Source: an archaeon (GTDB taxonomy: Archaea; Asgardarchaeota; Hermodarchaeia; Hermodarchaeales; Hermodarchaeaceae). From it: DNA of 62,232 nucleotides. Below, in pieces: positions 50,575-59,444 of the stretch. The notes below the pieces were generated by a model. That model was given only the letters and a program-made list of their open reading frames with translations, was not told where the DNA came from and ran no database searches. The DNA lies in the NCBI GenBank assembly GCA_016550425.1, contig JABXGS010000089.1:1-62232 (forward strand). Direction: 5' to 3'. A program made the position numbers and the translations under genes. How positions within the stretch are numbered: the stretch's first letter is position 1; each line of letters starts with the position of its first letter.

Positions 50575-52134
50575 ATGTTGTCCCAGATTGATCTTGCGGT
50601 AATCAACGCAGACATCAGAACCATGGATTCACAGTTACCCAAAGCTGAAGCGATGGTGATTAGCAATGGACGAATCCTAGCCATAGGAGGAGGGGCAGAT
50701 ATCGAAATATATCTTAGGCAGGCAATCAAGACCGTGGATATGGAGGGCAGGACAATTCTGCCTGGTTTCATTGACACTCACGCACATTTGGTAGGTTTGG
50801 GGAGAAAAATTATTCACCTTGATTTGGGAAACACAACCTCGATTGAAGAAGCCCTTCAACTGGTCAAACAACGAGCTGGTGAATTAGCCAGGGACGAACT
50901 AATCTTGGGGTATAACTGGGATGAAAGTCATTGGAAAAATCCCCGGTATCTGACCAAAGAAGACCTTGACCCCATTAGTCCGAATAATCCAGTCATTTTG
51001 ATTCGTGTGTGTGGTCATCTGATTAGCGTAAACTCGTTGGTCTTAGATCAATTGGATTTTGATCCGAATCAGGAAGGCGTAGATCTTAATCCAAAGACCG
51101 GTGAATTGACTGGTATCCTTCGGGATATTCCTGTTGACACTCGCAAATTTCAAACTAATGAGGAGGATTTATCCAAGGTAATCGTGGAAGGATGCCGCTA
51201 TGCGAACAGTGTGGGCATAACCTCCTTGCACGAGAATTTGTATCGTGAACAGCTTCCCTTTGTTGCCACATACATCAAACTCCGGCAAGAAAAGGAACTG
51301 ACAGTACGGGTTTATGCCAATTTGGAAGCAAAGCTAATTGATCTATTAGCGGCGCTTGGGGCCCCCTCAGGATTTGGTGATGACCATTTCCGATTGGGCG
51401 GAGTGAAAGTATTTACTGATGGCTCGTTTGGAGCACAAACTGCAGCCATTTCCAAACCTTATAATGATAAACCCGAAAGCGATGGGCTAATGTTATTTGC
51501 CGAAGAGGACTATGACTTTTTGATTCAGACGGCCAATCACTTGGGTTTACAGGTTAGTACTCATGCAATTGGGGATCGAGCGATTGACATGGTACTTCGA
51601 GTGCATGAAAAAACCAGTAAATCCAAGCTGGTTCACAAGCTGCGTCACAACATTATCCACGCTGAGTATCTCACCCCTCCCCTGATAAAGCGAGTAAAAA
51701 AGTTGGACATGCTTTTACTGCAACAACCCAATTTTGTCCATCGTTGGGGGTTGCCGAATGGTATGTATGATTCACGTCTGGGACCCCATCGGGCAAAGCA
51801 GCTGAACAATTTTCGTCGCATCCTTGATGCGGGAATTAAGGTTGCGTTTGGATCAGATTGTATGCCCATGGATCCCCTCTATGGCATCTATTCTGCGACA
51901 ACGCATCCGTATGACTCGATACGAATTACTATCGAAGAGGCCATCCGTTTGTATACGATTGATGCTGCCTACGCCAGTTTTGATGAAAAAGACAAAGGCT
52001 CTTTGACTCCTGGGAAACTAGCGGATTTCATTGTTCTATCCCAAAATCCCCTTGAAATGAAACCTGAGGAACTAAACAACGTCGAAGTACTAGCAACCTA
52101 TGTTGGTGGCAATTGTGTGTTTTCACGCCTCTAA
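50575..52134 (+). CDS. Amidohydrolase of the YtcJ type
   Basis: About 519 residues of the amidohydrolase superfamily (YtcJ-like branch). The metal-site HxH is in FIDTHAHLVGLG, a later His in QVSTHAIGDRAID and another in NIIHAEYLTPP; the terminal Asp-bearing strand is AFGSDCMPMDPLYG. YtcJ-type enzymes hydrolyse exocyclic amides or imides of unknown substrates. ATG 50575 is preferred to the upstream TTG at 50527. Its last 12 bases overlap the 3' end of the convergent sugar kinase. Confidence 0.88.
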   Translation: MLSQIDLAVINADIRTMDSQLPKAEAMVISNGRILAIGGGADIEIYLRQAIKTVDMEGRTILPGFIDTHAHLVGLGRKIIHLDLGNTTSIEEALQLVKQRAGELARDELILGYNWDESHWKNPRYLTKEDLDPISPNNPVILIRVCGHLISVNSLVLDQLDFDPNQEGVDLNPKTGELTGILRDIPVDTRKFQTNEEDLSKVIVEGCRYANSVGITSLHENLYREQLPFVATYIKLRQEKELTVRVYANLEAKLIDLLAALGAPSGFGDDHFRLGGVKVFTDGSFGAQTAAISKPYNDKPESDGLMLFAEEDYDFLIQTANHLGLQVSTHAIGDRAIDMVLRVHEKTSKSKLVHKLRHNIIHAEYLTPPLIKRVKKLDMLLLQQPNFVHRWGLPNGMYDSRLGPHRAKQLNNFRRILDAGIKVAFGSDCMPMDPLYGIYSATTHPYDSIRITIEEAIRLYTIDAAYASFDEKDKGSLTPGKLADFIVLSQNPLEMKPEELNNVEVLATYVGGNCVFSRL

Positions 52135-53115
52135 CGGACGATGGCGCATAAGAAATGCTGAGGTTTCTTGAAGATTCGGAAATAGTGATTGATTGGGACG
52201 GCGCATTACACGAAGGGCAGCTACTGCATTAGCAAAGACGGCGGCTCGTCCCATGGTTGCCCCCGAAAGCATGCTTGCAGCAAATCCGGCATCGAAGGCA
52301 TCACCTGCGGCCGTGGTGTCGACAACTTCAACATTAAACCCAGGAACCAGGGCCTGCTCACGTTTGGACGCCAATAAACAACCTTTTGCACCTAATTTCA
52401 CAACGAGGGTTGGTGCTCCAGCTTCGAGAAGGACTTCCGCTCCTTTTCGAGGACTACGTTTTCCTGTCAGGGCTTTCAACTCGTCGATATTGGGAAAGAA
52501 AATATCAACATGCTCAAGTAAATCCATTACTTGCTGGGTAGTCTCGTCAGACCAACCTGTGGGATCCCAGCCTGTATCTAAAGAAGTTGTTGCTCCCCGC
52601 GATTGGGCTGTTTTTAGTAATTTAATAGTAGGTTTACCTTGTAGAGAATCAAGCAGGTTATATCCAGCAATATGTACCCAGCGTGGGGGGCTATCAGTGG
52701 TCAAGCATTTACTCAAGACATTAAATTGTAATTCCGCAATGGTGCCTTGATAGGTGATGAAAGCACGCTCGCCATCTTTCCGAATTATCGCGACGGTTAC
52801 GCCAGTCGAGGAGTCTTCAACCAGCTGTAAACATCTTGTATCCACATTCGCATCGCGAAAAGCCTTCAGCACAATTTCACCAAAGGAATCGACGGCTAAT
52901 CGACCAGCAAATCCTGTTTTCACTCCGAGGCTAGCCCCACAAATCGCAAAATTGGCCGCAGATCCTGCTGCCCGTAGATTGAGGTTCGGGACAACAATTT
53001 CCTGTCCAAAGCGTGGTAACTTTTCCAAAGAGGAAAAGACCAACTCGACATTTGCATCTCCAACGGAGAGGAGTTGGACAGCAGTGGAAACCAACGTACC
53101 CGTACGGTGTTCCAT
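52123..53115 (-). CDS. PfkB-family sugar/nucleoside kinase
   Basis: A 330-residue ribokinase-fold kinase with the N-terminal AAGSAANFAICGASLG motif and the C-terminal signature DTTAAGDAFDAGFAASM, in which the Asp is the catalytic base and the Gly run forms the anion hole. Family members phosphorylate ribose, fructose-6-phosphate, adenosine or 2-keto-3-deoxygluconate. Nothing near it decides the substrate. It starts 16 bases after GGAGG. It overlaps the amidohydrolase 3' end. Confidence 0.9.
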   Translation of the reverse strand: MEHRTGTLVSTAVQLLSVGDANVELVFSSLEKLPRFGQEIVVPNLNLRAAGSAANFAICGASLGVKTGFAGRLAVDSFGEIVLKAFRDANVDTRCLQLVEDSSTGVTVAIIRKDGERAFITYQGTIAELQFNVLSKCLTTDSPPRWVHIAGYNLLDSLQGKPTIKLLKTAQSRGATTSLDTGWDPTGWSDETTQQVMDLLEHVDIFFPNIDELKALTGKRSPRKGAEVLLEAGAPTLVVKLGAKGCLLASKREQALVPGFNVEVVDTTAAGDAFDAGFAASMLSGATMGRAAVFANAVAALRVMRRPNQSLFPNLQETSAFLMRHRPLEA

Positions 53116-53321
53116 TTAATTTCCTCCAATAATAAGCCGATGTGTGGCACATTATAGTTAAGATTTGAGTGAAAAGCATATCCTCTTTCCTAGACCGGCA
53201 AAAAGAAGGGAGTGTGAACGCTAATGCTATAGACTAGCAGGGCGTTCTCACCTGCCGGAATGGCGTACCTAGCAATCTATGATTGCTGGATTGGTCCGTG
53301 GTTCAGAGGTAGTATGCGGTA

Positions 53322-53774
53322 TTATTTTGTTCCGCGAACCAATGTAATCTCCATTGCTGAGACGTTCGCGACGTTGCCTTCGGCGGTTTTGACCTGCTCT
53401 GTCGAGATGTCGATATTGTTCACAACGAGATCAGGCATGAATCGGTTTCGTAGCACCTCAGCAACGTCTACGGCGCGGCTGATGGCTCGTCCCCGGGCCT
53501 TGATCACGAGTTCATCGGGGTTTCGGTTGAGTTGCGTAACACAGGCAGTGATATAGCTCATTAACGGTTTACTGCCAACAAAGACGACGCTTTCGTCGCG
53601 TCGTGACTTGGGGGCTTCCGCTTTAGCTTCTGCCTTAGCTTCTGCCTTAGCTTCAGCTTTGGGTTTAGGTTCTTTTTTCTTCGGAGCCTTGGCTTTTGGT
53701 TCTTCAGCCTTCGGCTCTTCCGCTTTAGCTTCTTCAGGTTTTGGAGTCTCAGCAGATTCTGTTTCTTTAGACAT
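53322..53774 (-). CDS. alba: Alba chromatin protein with a Lys/Ala/Glu/Pro-rich N-terminal tail
   Basis: The last 95 residues are a standard Alba domain: [20 protein letters not shown] with the DNA-contacting Lys, then [20 protein letters not shown] and [14 protein letters not shown]. Alba coats DNA and RNA as a dimer. Ahead of it lies an added tail of about 55 residues made almost wholly of Ala, Glu, Lys and Pro, with [19 protein letters not shown] repeats, reminiscent of histone H1 tails. GGAGG nine bases upstream supports the ATG at 53774 rather than 53792. A TATA-like TCTATAATA is at 53837-53845. Confidence 0.93.
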   Translation of the reverse strand: MSKETESAETPKPEEAKAEEPKAEEPKAKAPKKKEPKPKAEAKAEAKAEAKAEAPKSRRDESVVFVGSKPLMSYITACVTQLNRNPDELVIKARGRAISRAVDVAEVLRNRFMPDLVVNNIDISTEQVKTAEGNVANVSAMEITLVRGTK

Positions 53775-53836
53775 TTTGGGAGTTTCCTCCATCTCTAGTG
53801 TGTTTGTATGCTGGTTTCACCAGTTGTCCAGTGACG

Positions 53837-53845
53837 TATTATAGA
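53837..53845 (-). promoter_or_regulatory. TATA box for alba
   Basis: On the minus strand this reads TCTATAATA. It would set the transcription start near 53812, about 38 bases before the ATG at 53774. Confidence 0.5.
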
Positions 53846-53956
53846 AGGGATTAGGAGCGCCTCCTATAACATGGTGAGGAGAACCGATACCTCGCCACGA
53901 ACTTTAAAGTGTTTGGTTTGACCCCAGAAATTCTTTGTCTAGATATAAGATAGGAA

Positions 53957-55042
53957 TTAATCAGTTTCTTTTTGAAATTTTAACTTATAGACAATCCAAA
54001 TAATGAGAACACCAATGATTAATGGAATCAGCCCCAGTAGAATAAGTTGACCAGGGGCCAATGGATACCCAGTCGGTGTGAAGTAGGTTGGAAGTTGTAA
54101 TTGCGTTTCCATGAACGCTTCAACAACCCGCCCTACAATTTCAAGAGAAGCAGATGAGCATTTATCCGGAGTATCTTCAAGTGTATGCCAAAAGGGATAG
54201 GTAAAATCAATAATATCCACAGCAGGAATGCCTGCGTCTAGGAAGGGACGGTGATCGTCAATTACATATGGACCAGGGGTATCCAAAAAAACATCTTCAT
54301 AGTTAAGGTCAGCAGCTGTTTGCCAAATTGCATCTACTAAATCGGGAGTAGAGGATCTTTCCCGTGGAAGTTGAAGGCTATTATCACCAATCATATCCAA
54401 GAGAATGACCGCTCTGATAGTGGATTTTTGAGAAAGAGTTAGGTTATTCACAAAGTAGGTGGATCCAACAATCCAGTCCCAACCGTCATAATTCCCTGAG
54501 TCTTCTGCATCCACAAAGAGCAGCATTGTTACAGCTTTCGCTTCCTCAGGTAATACATCTGCTAGCTCCATCAACACTGCAACGCCACTTGCTCCATCGT
54601 TGGCTCCTAAAATGGGATGTGATCGATTCAGTGGATCCGGGTCACTATCTGCTACTGGGCGAGTATCATAATGGGCTAATAGCACATAGTGTGGATTAGA
54701 AGCCCCCGCGAGTATATTACGAAGCTGAGTGTTCTGATGGGTCCAGGTTTGTGTTTCAACTACCCAATTCTTATCCTCAAGTGTTTGAATGATATAATTG
54801 CCACATTCTGTCAGGTTGCTGGATCCGGGAGGGCGGGGTCCAAAGGCACATTGGTCTTCGAGGTAGGCGAACGCTTGTGTGCCATTAAACTCCAATTGTT
54901 GTTGCACAGGAGAACCACCATGATAGTTACTAAATATTTGATCCGGATAAGGAGTGCAGGTTATTTGTAGTAGGGGAAAAAGCAGAAGAAAAAAGAACAG
55001 TAGGGTGAGTAGCGTGAATTGCTGTGGAAGAATTCGATTCAT
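53957..55042 (-). CDS. Secreted M28-family enzyme resembling glutaminyl cyclase
   Basis: A 361-residue protein with an N-terminal signal/anchor (LTLLFFFLLLFPLL) and a C-terminal helix (LILLGLIPLIIGVLIIWIV). The M28 zinc site is complete: LLAHYDTRP, ILGANDGASG, LFVDAEDSG and FWHTLEDTPD. The last motif, together with ILLDMIGDN and GWDWIVGSTYF, is closer to glutaminyl-peptide cyclotransferases (WHT near the end, LLDLIG in the middle) than to typical aminopeptidases. It may form N-terminal pyroglutamate on exported proteins or act as an aminopeptidase. It lies outside the membrane. Confidence 0.85.
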   Translation of the reverse strand: MNRILPQQFTLLTLLFFFLLLFPLLQITCTPYPDQIFSNYHGGSPVQQQLEFNGTQAFAYLEDQCAFGPRPPGSSNLTECGNYIIQTLEDKNWVVETQTWTHQNTQLRNILAGASNPHYVLLAHYDTRPVADSDPDPLNRSHPILGANDGASGVAVLMELADVLPEEAKAVTMLLFVDAEDSGNYDGWDWIVGSTYFVNNLTLSQKSTIRAVILLDMIGDNSLQLPRERSSTPDLVDAIWQTAADLNYEDVFLDTPGPYVIDDHRPFLDAGIPAVDIIDFTYPFWHTLEDTPDKCSSASLEIVGRVVEAFMETQLQLPTYFTPTGYPLAPGQLILLGLIPLIIGVLIIWIVYKLKFQKETD

Positions 55043-55102
55043 AGATGTCCGGAGTTCCTGAAGCAGCGTATTAATTAGAGAGTAGTCAGAAAACCCGAAA
55101 CC

Positions 55103-55109
55103 TATAAAA
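55103..55109 (+). promoter_or_regulatory. TATA box for the PDCD5 gene
   Basis: TATAAAA is a consensus archaeal TATA box. It would start transcription near 55133, about 19 bases before the ATG at 55152. Confidence 0.6.
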
Positions 55110-55151
55110 GTAGTGGACTGGTGCCTCTCTTTTCGCCATTAGGTGGCTGAT

Positions 55152-55538
55152 ATGTCTAAAGATGCCGATGAGCTCAAACGTATCCGAGAACGCAAGATGC
55201 AAGCGTTGATTAAAGAGCAAGAGCGTCGTGCAGCTATCAAGGATGAAGTTGAAGAACGAGAAAAGGAGCGGGAACAGATAATCGATGTTCTCTTTTTACC
55301 AGATGCGGTTGCATACCTCAAGGAATTGAAAAAAACTAAGCCAACAATAGCTCATCGGATAGAAGATTTAGCGATTGCTCTTTACTTGCGAAAACAGCTT
55401 GTTAATCGAATTCCTAAAAGCGGTGTAATTCTAGTCCAACGCAAAATAGAAGGTGTCGAACCTAAGATTACTGTAAAACGCCGAGGCGAAGACGAAGTTA
55501 GTTTCTATGAAGCCGTTAAGAAAGATTTGGCAAAATAA
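55152..55538 (+). CDS. PDCD5/TFAR19-family DNA-binding protein
   Basis: A 128-residue helical, charged protein with the PDCD5 pattern: an N-terminal charged helix (ELKRIRERKMQALIKEQERR), then QIIDVLFLPDAVAYLKELKK and HRIEDLAIALYLRKQLVNRI. Archaeal and eukaryotic members bind double-stranded DNA and may act in transcription or chaperone-linked processes. The C-terminal VKRRGEDEVSFYEAVKKD looks like an extension of the family core. AGGTGG precedes the ATG; an upstream GTG (55143) is possible. Confidence 0.8.
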   Translation: MSKDADELKRIRERKMQALIKEQERRAAIKDEVEEREKEREQIIDVLFLPDAVAYLKELKKTKPTIAHRIEDLAIALYLRKQLVNRIPKSGVILVQRKIEGVEPKITVKRRGEDEVSFYEAVKKDLAK

Positions 55539-55611
55539 GGGGAACAACCTAGCGACCCGAAGCCACCATATACATGTCGCCAGCAGCGATTCTATTGAAA
55601 AGGTTAAGCAT

Positions 55612-56097
55612 CTAATATGCCGCGGCGTGAGTTTCTCCAGTTAAGGTCTCTTTTAAAATCTGACCTCGCCTATTTTGGAGTGAGACTCTTACCACACTAA
55701 CAGCATTAGCTCCCCATACCGTTCGTTTAACATCTCTTTCCAGCATTTTAACTGCGGAATCATTGCTTAGTTCCTGGAATGCCCCAGGCCCTAGGTGAAG
55801 CAAAAGATGAAGGATTGTTCCCGCTTCTTGAAATAGAGGATCAGGAGTTATGTCTAAATCCGCCTCTTCAGCTGTTATTGTCATCGGCAGGGGTTTCCAA
55901 TTGAAATATCGTTTACGAGCTTCCTTGCGAATATCCACTAATCCTGCACAACATAGCACTTCGATTACATCATAGAGTCGTCGTTTTTCTTGGAGTGGCA
56001 AGCCTAAGTGCATAAGAAGTGTATTAGCAGTGTATTCTTGATCGGGATGTTCCTGTAAAAAGGCAATAACGTGTCTGGCAACCTCGCCTAACTTCAT
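55612..56097 (-). CDS. E2F/DP-like winged-helix DNA-binding protein
   Basis: A 161-residue protein. Residues 1-70 match the E2F/DP fold: LGEVARHVIAFLQEHPDQEY, then QEKRRLYDVIEVL (residues 37-48) and GLVDIRKEARKRYFNW. RRxYD is the hallmark by which E2F and DP contact the GC core of their sites, and the following VIEVL helix matches the ITNVL of E2F. In eukaryotes E2F/DP control S-phase genes; a prokaryotic one is unusual. The C-terminal 90 residues (PLFQEAGTILHLLLHLGP) are unlike E2F dimerisation domains. GAGGAT precedes the ATG. No partner protein is adjacent. Confidence 0.72.
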   Translation of the reverse strand: MKLGEVARHVIAFLQEHPDQEYTANTLLMHLGLPLQEKRRLYDVIEVLCCAGLVDIRKEARKRYFNWKPLPMTITAEEADLDITPDPLFQEAGTILHLLLHLGPGAFQELSNDSAVKMLERDVKRTVWGANAVSVVRVSLQNRRGQILKETLTGETHAAAY

Positions 56098-56405
56098 ATC
56101 GATATCCTCGCCCAGTCCATAACACTCTAAGGCAAGCTACATATTACTCTCCAAGAGTTAGCCTAATGAAGGCTATTCCAGCGAATCCGAGAGTAGCTTC
56201 CCTCAAAGCATCAAGTGTATCTTTACCCTTTCCATTTCTTGTTAAAAAGAGCTGGTATTACGCATTGACATTCCTAAAATATTCTTAGAACAGTTATTTA
56301 GAAAGACGCACCCAGCTCTGATACAATAGTATTGATGAGTCAGTAAAAGGAGAGAGCTTATATCAGTTGTTTCATGCTAGTAGAGTTGGGGCAAGGCTGG
56401 TCGGA

Positions 56406-57659
56406 ATGCGGAAGAGTCGCCTAGGAATTATTCTCGTCGTCCTCTTACTACTTTTGATTGGAGCGACATTGCCTCCCCGCGTTTCGGCTTTTAATTATGT
56501 TCACTACTGGAGAATTAACTTCGCTGGATCTATTGAGGTCACCGGAAATGAATCAATGCCAATAACACCATATTGGAATTACATCGGTAACACGAGCTGG
56601 CAGACCTGTGAGCTGCTTTCCTTTGAAATGACCCTGAATGACACCCCGATAGTGATTACAGGGATGGGTGTTGACATCGATGGAAATCCTCGCTTAACAC
56701 TTAATTTGTCTTCAGGGTTACAACCCGAAGAGGTTCTGAGATGGGATGAAGAATGGTTATTCACCGTTGCGAATCGCCGTCCCGCCCTTCCACCCATTAG
56801 CGAACTCCGTTCAGGTCGGGTCGATGAGATTGAAAACCTAATGGATGTCGATGAGTTACTCAGATATACTCAGGCAACGACATTATGGAAAAGGTGGAAT
56901 AGCAATCTTACTGAAATTGCAGAGCTTATACGTGATGGACTAGCGGAAGACCAACAAGATAATGTTCTAAGCCTATTATTTGCCAGTATTCAGTGGATTC
57001 AAAACACCATTATTCGTTCAGGTGGTGTAACAGAGCCCCAATATCCTGAAGAAACCATTATGAGCCAAATTGGAGATTGTGATGACCAATCCAATCTTCT
57101 AATTGTGCTCCTCCGAATTTTTAATATCCCATGTTACTTAACAACGGGCCATTGGTTTCAAGATGGTGCCCGAACGAGCGGATTCCTCTGGGGTTCTATA
57201 AGTGAAAACGCCTACCGTTATGTTGATTACCAAAACTCTGTGGGACATGGTTGGGCTATGGTATTTGTTCCACCCTGGGGCTGGTTACCTTTTGATTTGT
57301 TTGCATTAGAGCCGGGATCAGATCCTGAGGAAGCATATACGAATTCGCTTTTCGCTTCAAGCCTACCATTTGCGAGCCTCTGGCAAATTATTACCAGCGA
57401 CTATATCGCTAAACGACGAACAGAACAGGCGAGCTTGTTTACGTATCAGGTTCATCGTATAGAAATTGAAGAATGGACCTCACTTGGTTCAGTTCCAATT
57501 ATTGATGCCGAATACTTGTTGACGAATGTAGCAACACTAATTGTTCTTATTATCACTCTGGGCTTTTTGACATTTCTTGTGGGAGTAGCTATTCGAAAAC
57601 AGCCACAGGAGGAGCTAAAACATGACTCCACGACTCGCACCCAGTACACTTTACACTGA
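56406..57659 (+). CDS. Membrane-anchored transglutaminase-like protein
   Basis: About 417 residues: a signal/anchor (GIILVVLLLLLIGATLP), an extracytoplasmic region and a C-terminal helix (TLIVLIITLGFLTFLVGVAI). The papain-like core shows the Cys in IGDCDDQSNLLIVLLRIFNI, the His in VGHGWAMVFV and the Asp in WGWLPFDLF. Archaeal members are thought to be proteases or cross-linking enzymes at the cell surface. Its last 38 bases overlap bshC, so the two are translationally coupled, but a functional link to thiol synthesis is not evident. Confidence 0.82.
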   Translation: MRKSRLGIILVVLLLLLIGATLPPRVSAFNYVHYWRINFAGSIEVTGNESMPITPYWNYIGNTSWQTCELLSFEMTLNDTPIVITGMGVDIDGNPRLTLNLSSGLQPEEVLRWDEEWLFTVANRRPALPPISELRSGRVDEIENLMDVDELLRYTQATTLWKRWNSNLTEIAELIRDGLAEDQQDNVLSLLFASIQWIQNTIIRSGGVTEPQYPEETIMSQIGDCDDQSNLLIVLLRIFNIPCYLTTGHWFQDGARTSGFLWGSISENAYRYVDYQNSVGHGWAMVFVPPWGWLPFDLFALEPGSDPEEAYTNSLFASSLPFASLWQIITSDYIAKRRTEQASLFTYQVHRIEIEEWTSLGSVPIIDAEYLLTNVATLIVLIITLGFLTFLVGVAIRKQPQEELKHDSTTRTQYTLH

Positions 57660-59391
57660 ATACATATTCGATGACAATGAAGCCGCCCTACAATTCTGGG
57701 GACCAATTCCAAAGAACATCAAAGAAGCAATCAATCTAAGCACATCATTGATAGACGCATACCACAAAACACAACCAGTTTTCACTCAAGAACGCTTTCA
57801 TGACCTCATTAAAAGCCTCGAAGCAATCCATAAAAAATTCGACATGTTCTCACCACAGGTGAAAGAGAACCTTGCTAATCTCCAACAACAAGGCGCAGTA
57901 ATTGAAGCAGGACATCAACCCGCCCTGTTAGGTGGACCCGGCTTCGTGATAAACAAAATCGCAGCAATAACCAAAATCGCATTAATACAACAAACAACCC
58001 CCCTCATGTTTGTTGGTGATCACGACCATGAGCAGAAAGAATTGACCGTCATTCACCTTCCCAGTCCTGGACCACGGGGATTAACCTTTTCCTTACCTAT
58101 CTCCCGCGAATTCAGGATGTCTCCTATGCACGTGCTTCCTCTGCCTCCCAAAAAATGGCTAAAAAACGTGGTTGATAAAATCACAGCAACATATCATGAA
58201 TTAGTAATTGGGTCCGCTAAACAAAATATAGAAGATTATGAACAACGCCTGAAAATTTTACGCACACTTCTTGAAACAACCTATAACAGAGCAAATAGTA
58301 TTGCCGAATGGACAATCAGACTTTGGCATCAAATTACCAATATCACTCAGGATAGTGGTGTACTCTTCCAGAGCTTCTCCTACCCAGCGATTCGCGAACT
58401 CATGTTGCCTGCATTTGAATATCTACTCAGAGATACAAATCGACAAAATCTCATTAAAGCTTTGAATACTAGCGCGGAAAAACTCGAACAACTCGGATAC
58501 GAACCAGGCATTGGAAAAAGAGCTGAGAATTATGTGCCATTCCATCTTGAATGCCCAACCACCGAGTGTAATCGAACCCGCTTGGACCCCACAATTACCT
58601 CAAACCCATCAGAGCCACACATCACCATCTCTGCCCAGTGTCCCAAATGTAAGATCACACACACCATTGAGGTAAAAACAACAGCTCCGGACCTAGCTGA
58701 CTGGAAGACCTATCTTTCCCCCCGCGTCGATACACGTGCATTTCTTGTGCAAAGTTACACACCAGTCATTCTTCATGTTGGAGGAGCAGGGGAAACCAGC
58801 TATCATGCCCAAGTAATACCAGCCCTTCAGGCAACTAACAGTGTAGCTCCAATTTTCTATCGCTATACCCGAATATACTATGAAAACCCCTGGTCGAAAA
58901 GTCTCGCTCAAAAACTTGCACGTGAAAAGTTAATGCCTTTGAATCACGAGGAACTGCTATGCTTTGAAGCAGCGATTAATACAGGATATGCTGAGGAAAA
59001 TACTGGAGTTGTGCAATCACTTTTCGCTGCCAGTCAAGAACATATCACTGATACCATCGAACGGTTGATTGAAGCGGAATCTCAACTGGAAAAAGAACGA
59101 AACGAATCCATCAACCACCAACGTGAAATCACGGATTTGACACTAACGAAGGAAAACCAAGCGAAGATAGGACGCCTTACACGCCGTCGCCAAATACTAC
59201 AAACCTATCTATCTCAAATGTTTGGTCGCTATTCCGTCGAACGTCTTGGACAGGAAGTAAGCTATCTTTGGCTTGATGCCGCCATATCAATACACCCAAA
59301 CCATCACTTCAGCCGGCTTCTCGCGCATTATCAAAAATATACTCCGTCATCAGCCACATTTTATTTGGTCAACCAGGGGATGCAGCAGTAG
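57622..59391 (+). CDS. bshC: BshC-like cysteine-adding enzyme of bacillithiol synthesis, with zinc-ribbon insert
   Basis: A 589-residue protein with BshC landmarks in order: AGHQPALLGGPGFVINKIAA (residues about 93-112), FVGDHDHEQKELTVIH, LHVGGAGETSYHAQVIPAL and a long C-terminal coiled coil ending at the dimerisation helix. BshC adds cysteine to glucosaminyl-malate to make bacillithiol. Bacterial equivalents read GQQxGLFTGP and WIAxEDHD at these places. A zinc-ribbon-like insert (CPTTEC and CPKC, residues about 310-343) is not typical. GGAGG nine bases upstream sets the ATG inside the end of the transglutaminase-like gene. Confidence 0.82.
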   Translation: MTPRLAPSTLYTEYIFDDNEAALQFWGPIPKNIKEAINLSTSLIDAYHKTQPVFTQERFHDLIKSLEAIHKKFDMFSPQVKENLANLQQQGAVIEAGHQPALLGGPGFVINKIAAITKIALIQQTTPLMFVGDHDHEQKELTVIHLPSPGPRGLTFSLPISREFRMSPMHVLPLPPKKWLKNVVDKITATYHELVIGSAKQNIEDYEQRLKILRTLLETTYNRANSIAEWTIRLWHQITNITQDSGVLFQSFSYPAIRELMLPAFEYLLRDTNRQNLIKALNTSAEKLEQLGYEPGIGKRAENYVPFHLECPTTECNRTRLDPTITSNPSEPHITISAQCPKCKITHTIEVKTTAPDLADWKTYLSPRVDTRAFLVQSYTPVILHVGGAGETSYHAQVIPALQATNSVAPIFYRYTRIYYENPWSKSLAQKLAREKLMPLNHEELLCFEAAINTGYAEENTGVVQSLFAASQEHITDTIERLIEAESQLEKERNESINHQREITDLTLTKENQAKIGRLTRRRQILQTYLSQMFGRYSVERLGQEVSYLWLDAAISIHPNHHFSRLLAHYQKYTPSSATFYLVNQGMQQ

Positions 59392-59444
59392 GACATGGTA
59401 AGACTATTTTTATTGGCCTGCTCCTCAAGTTTCAACGAATCATC

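Noticed and set aside
52193..52750. 185-codon open frame antisense to the PfkB gene
   Set aside because: It mirrors the coding pattern of a clear kinase; no independent support.
53292..53345. Possible tRNA gene (D-arm-like GGTTCAGAGGTAGTATGC)
   Set aside because: No matching anticodon arm with a seven-base loop, no T-arm GTTCRA and no acceptor partner downstream. It also runs into the alba coding region.
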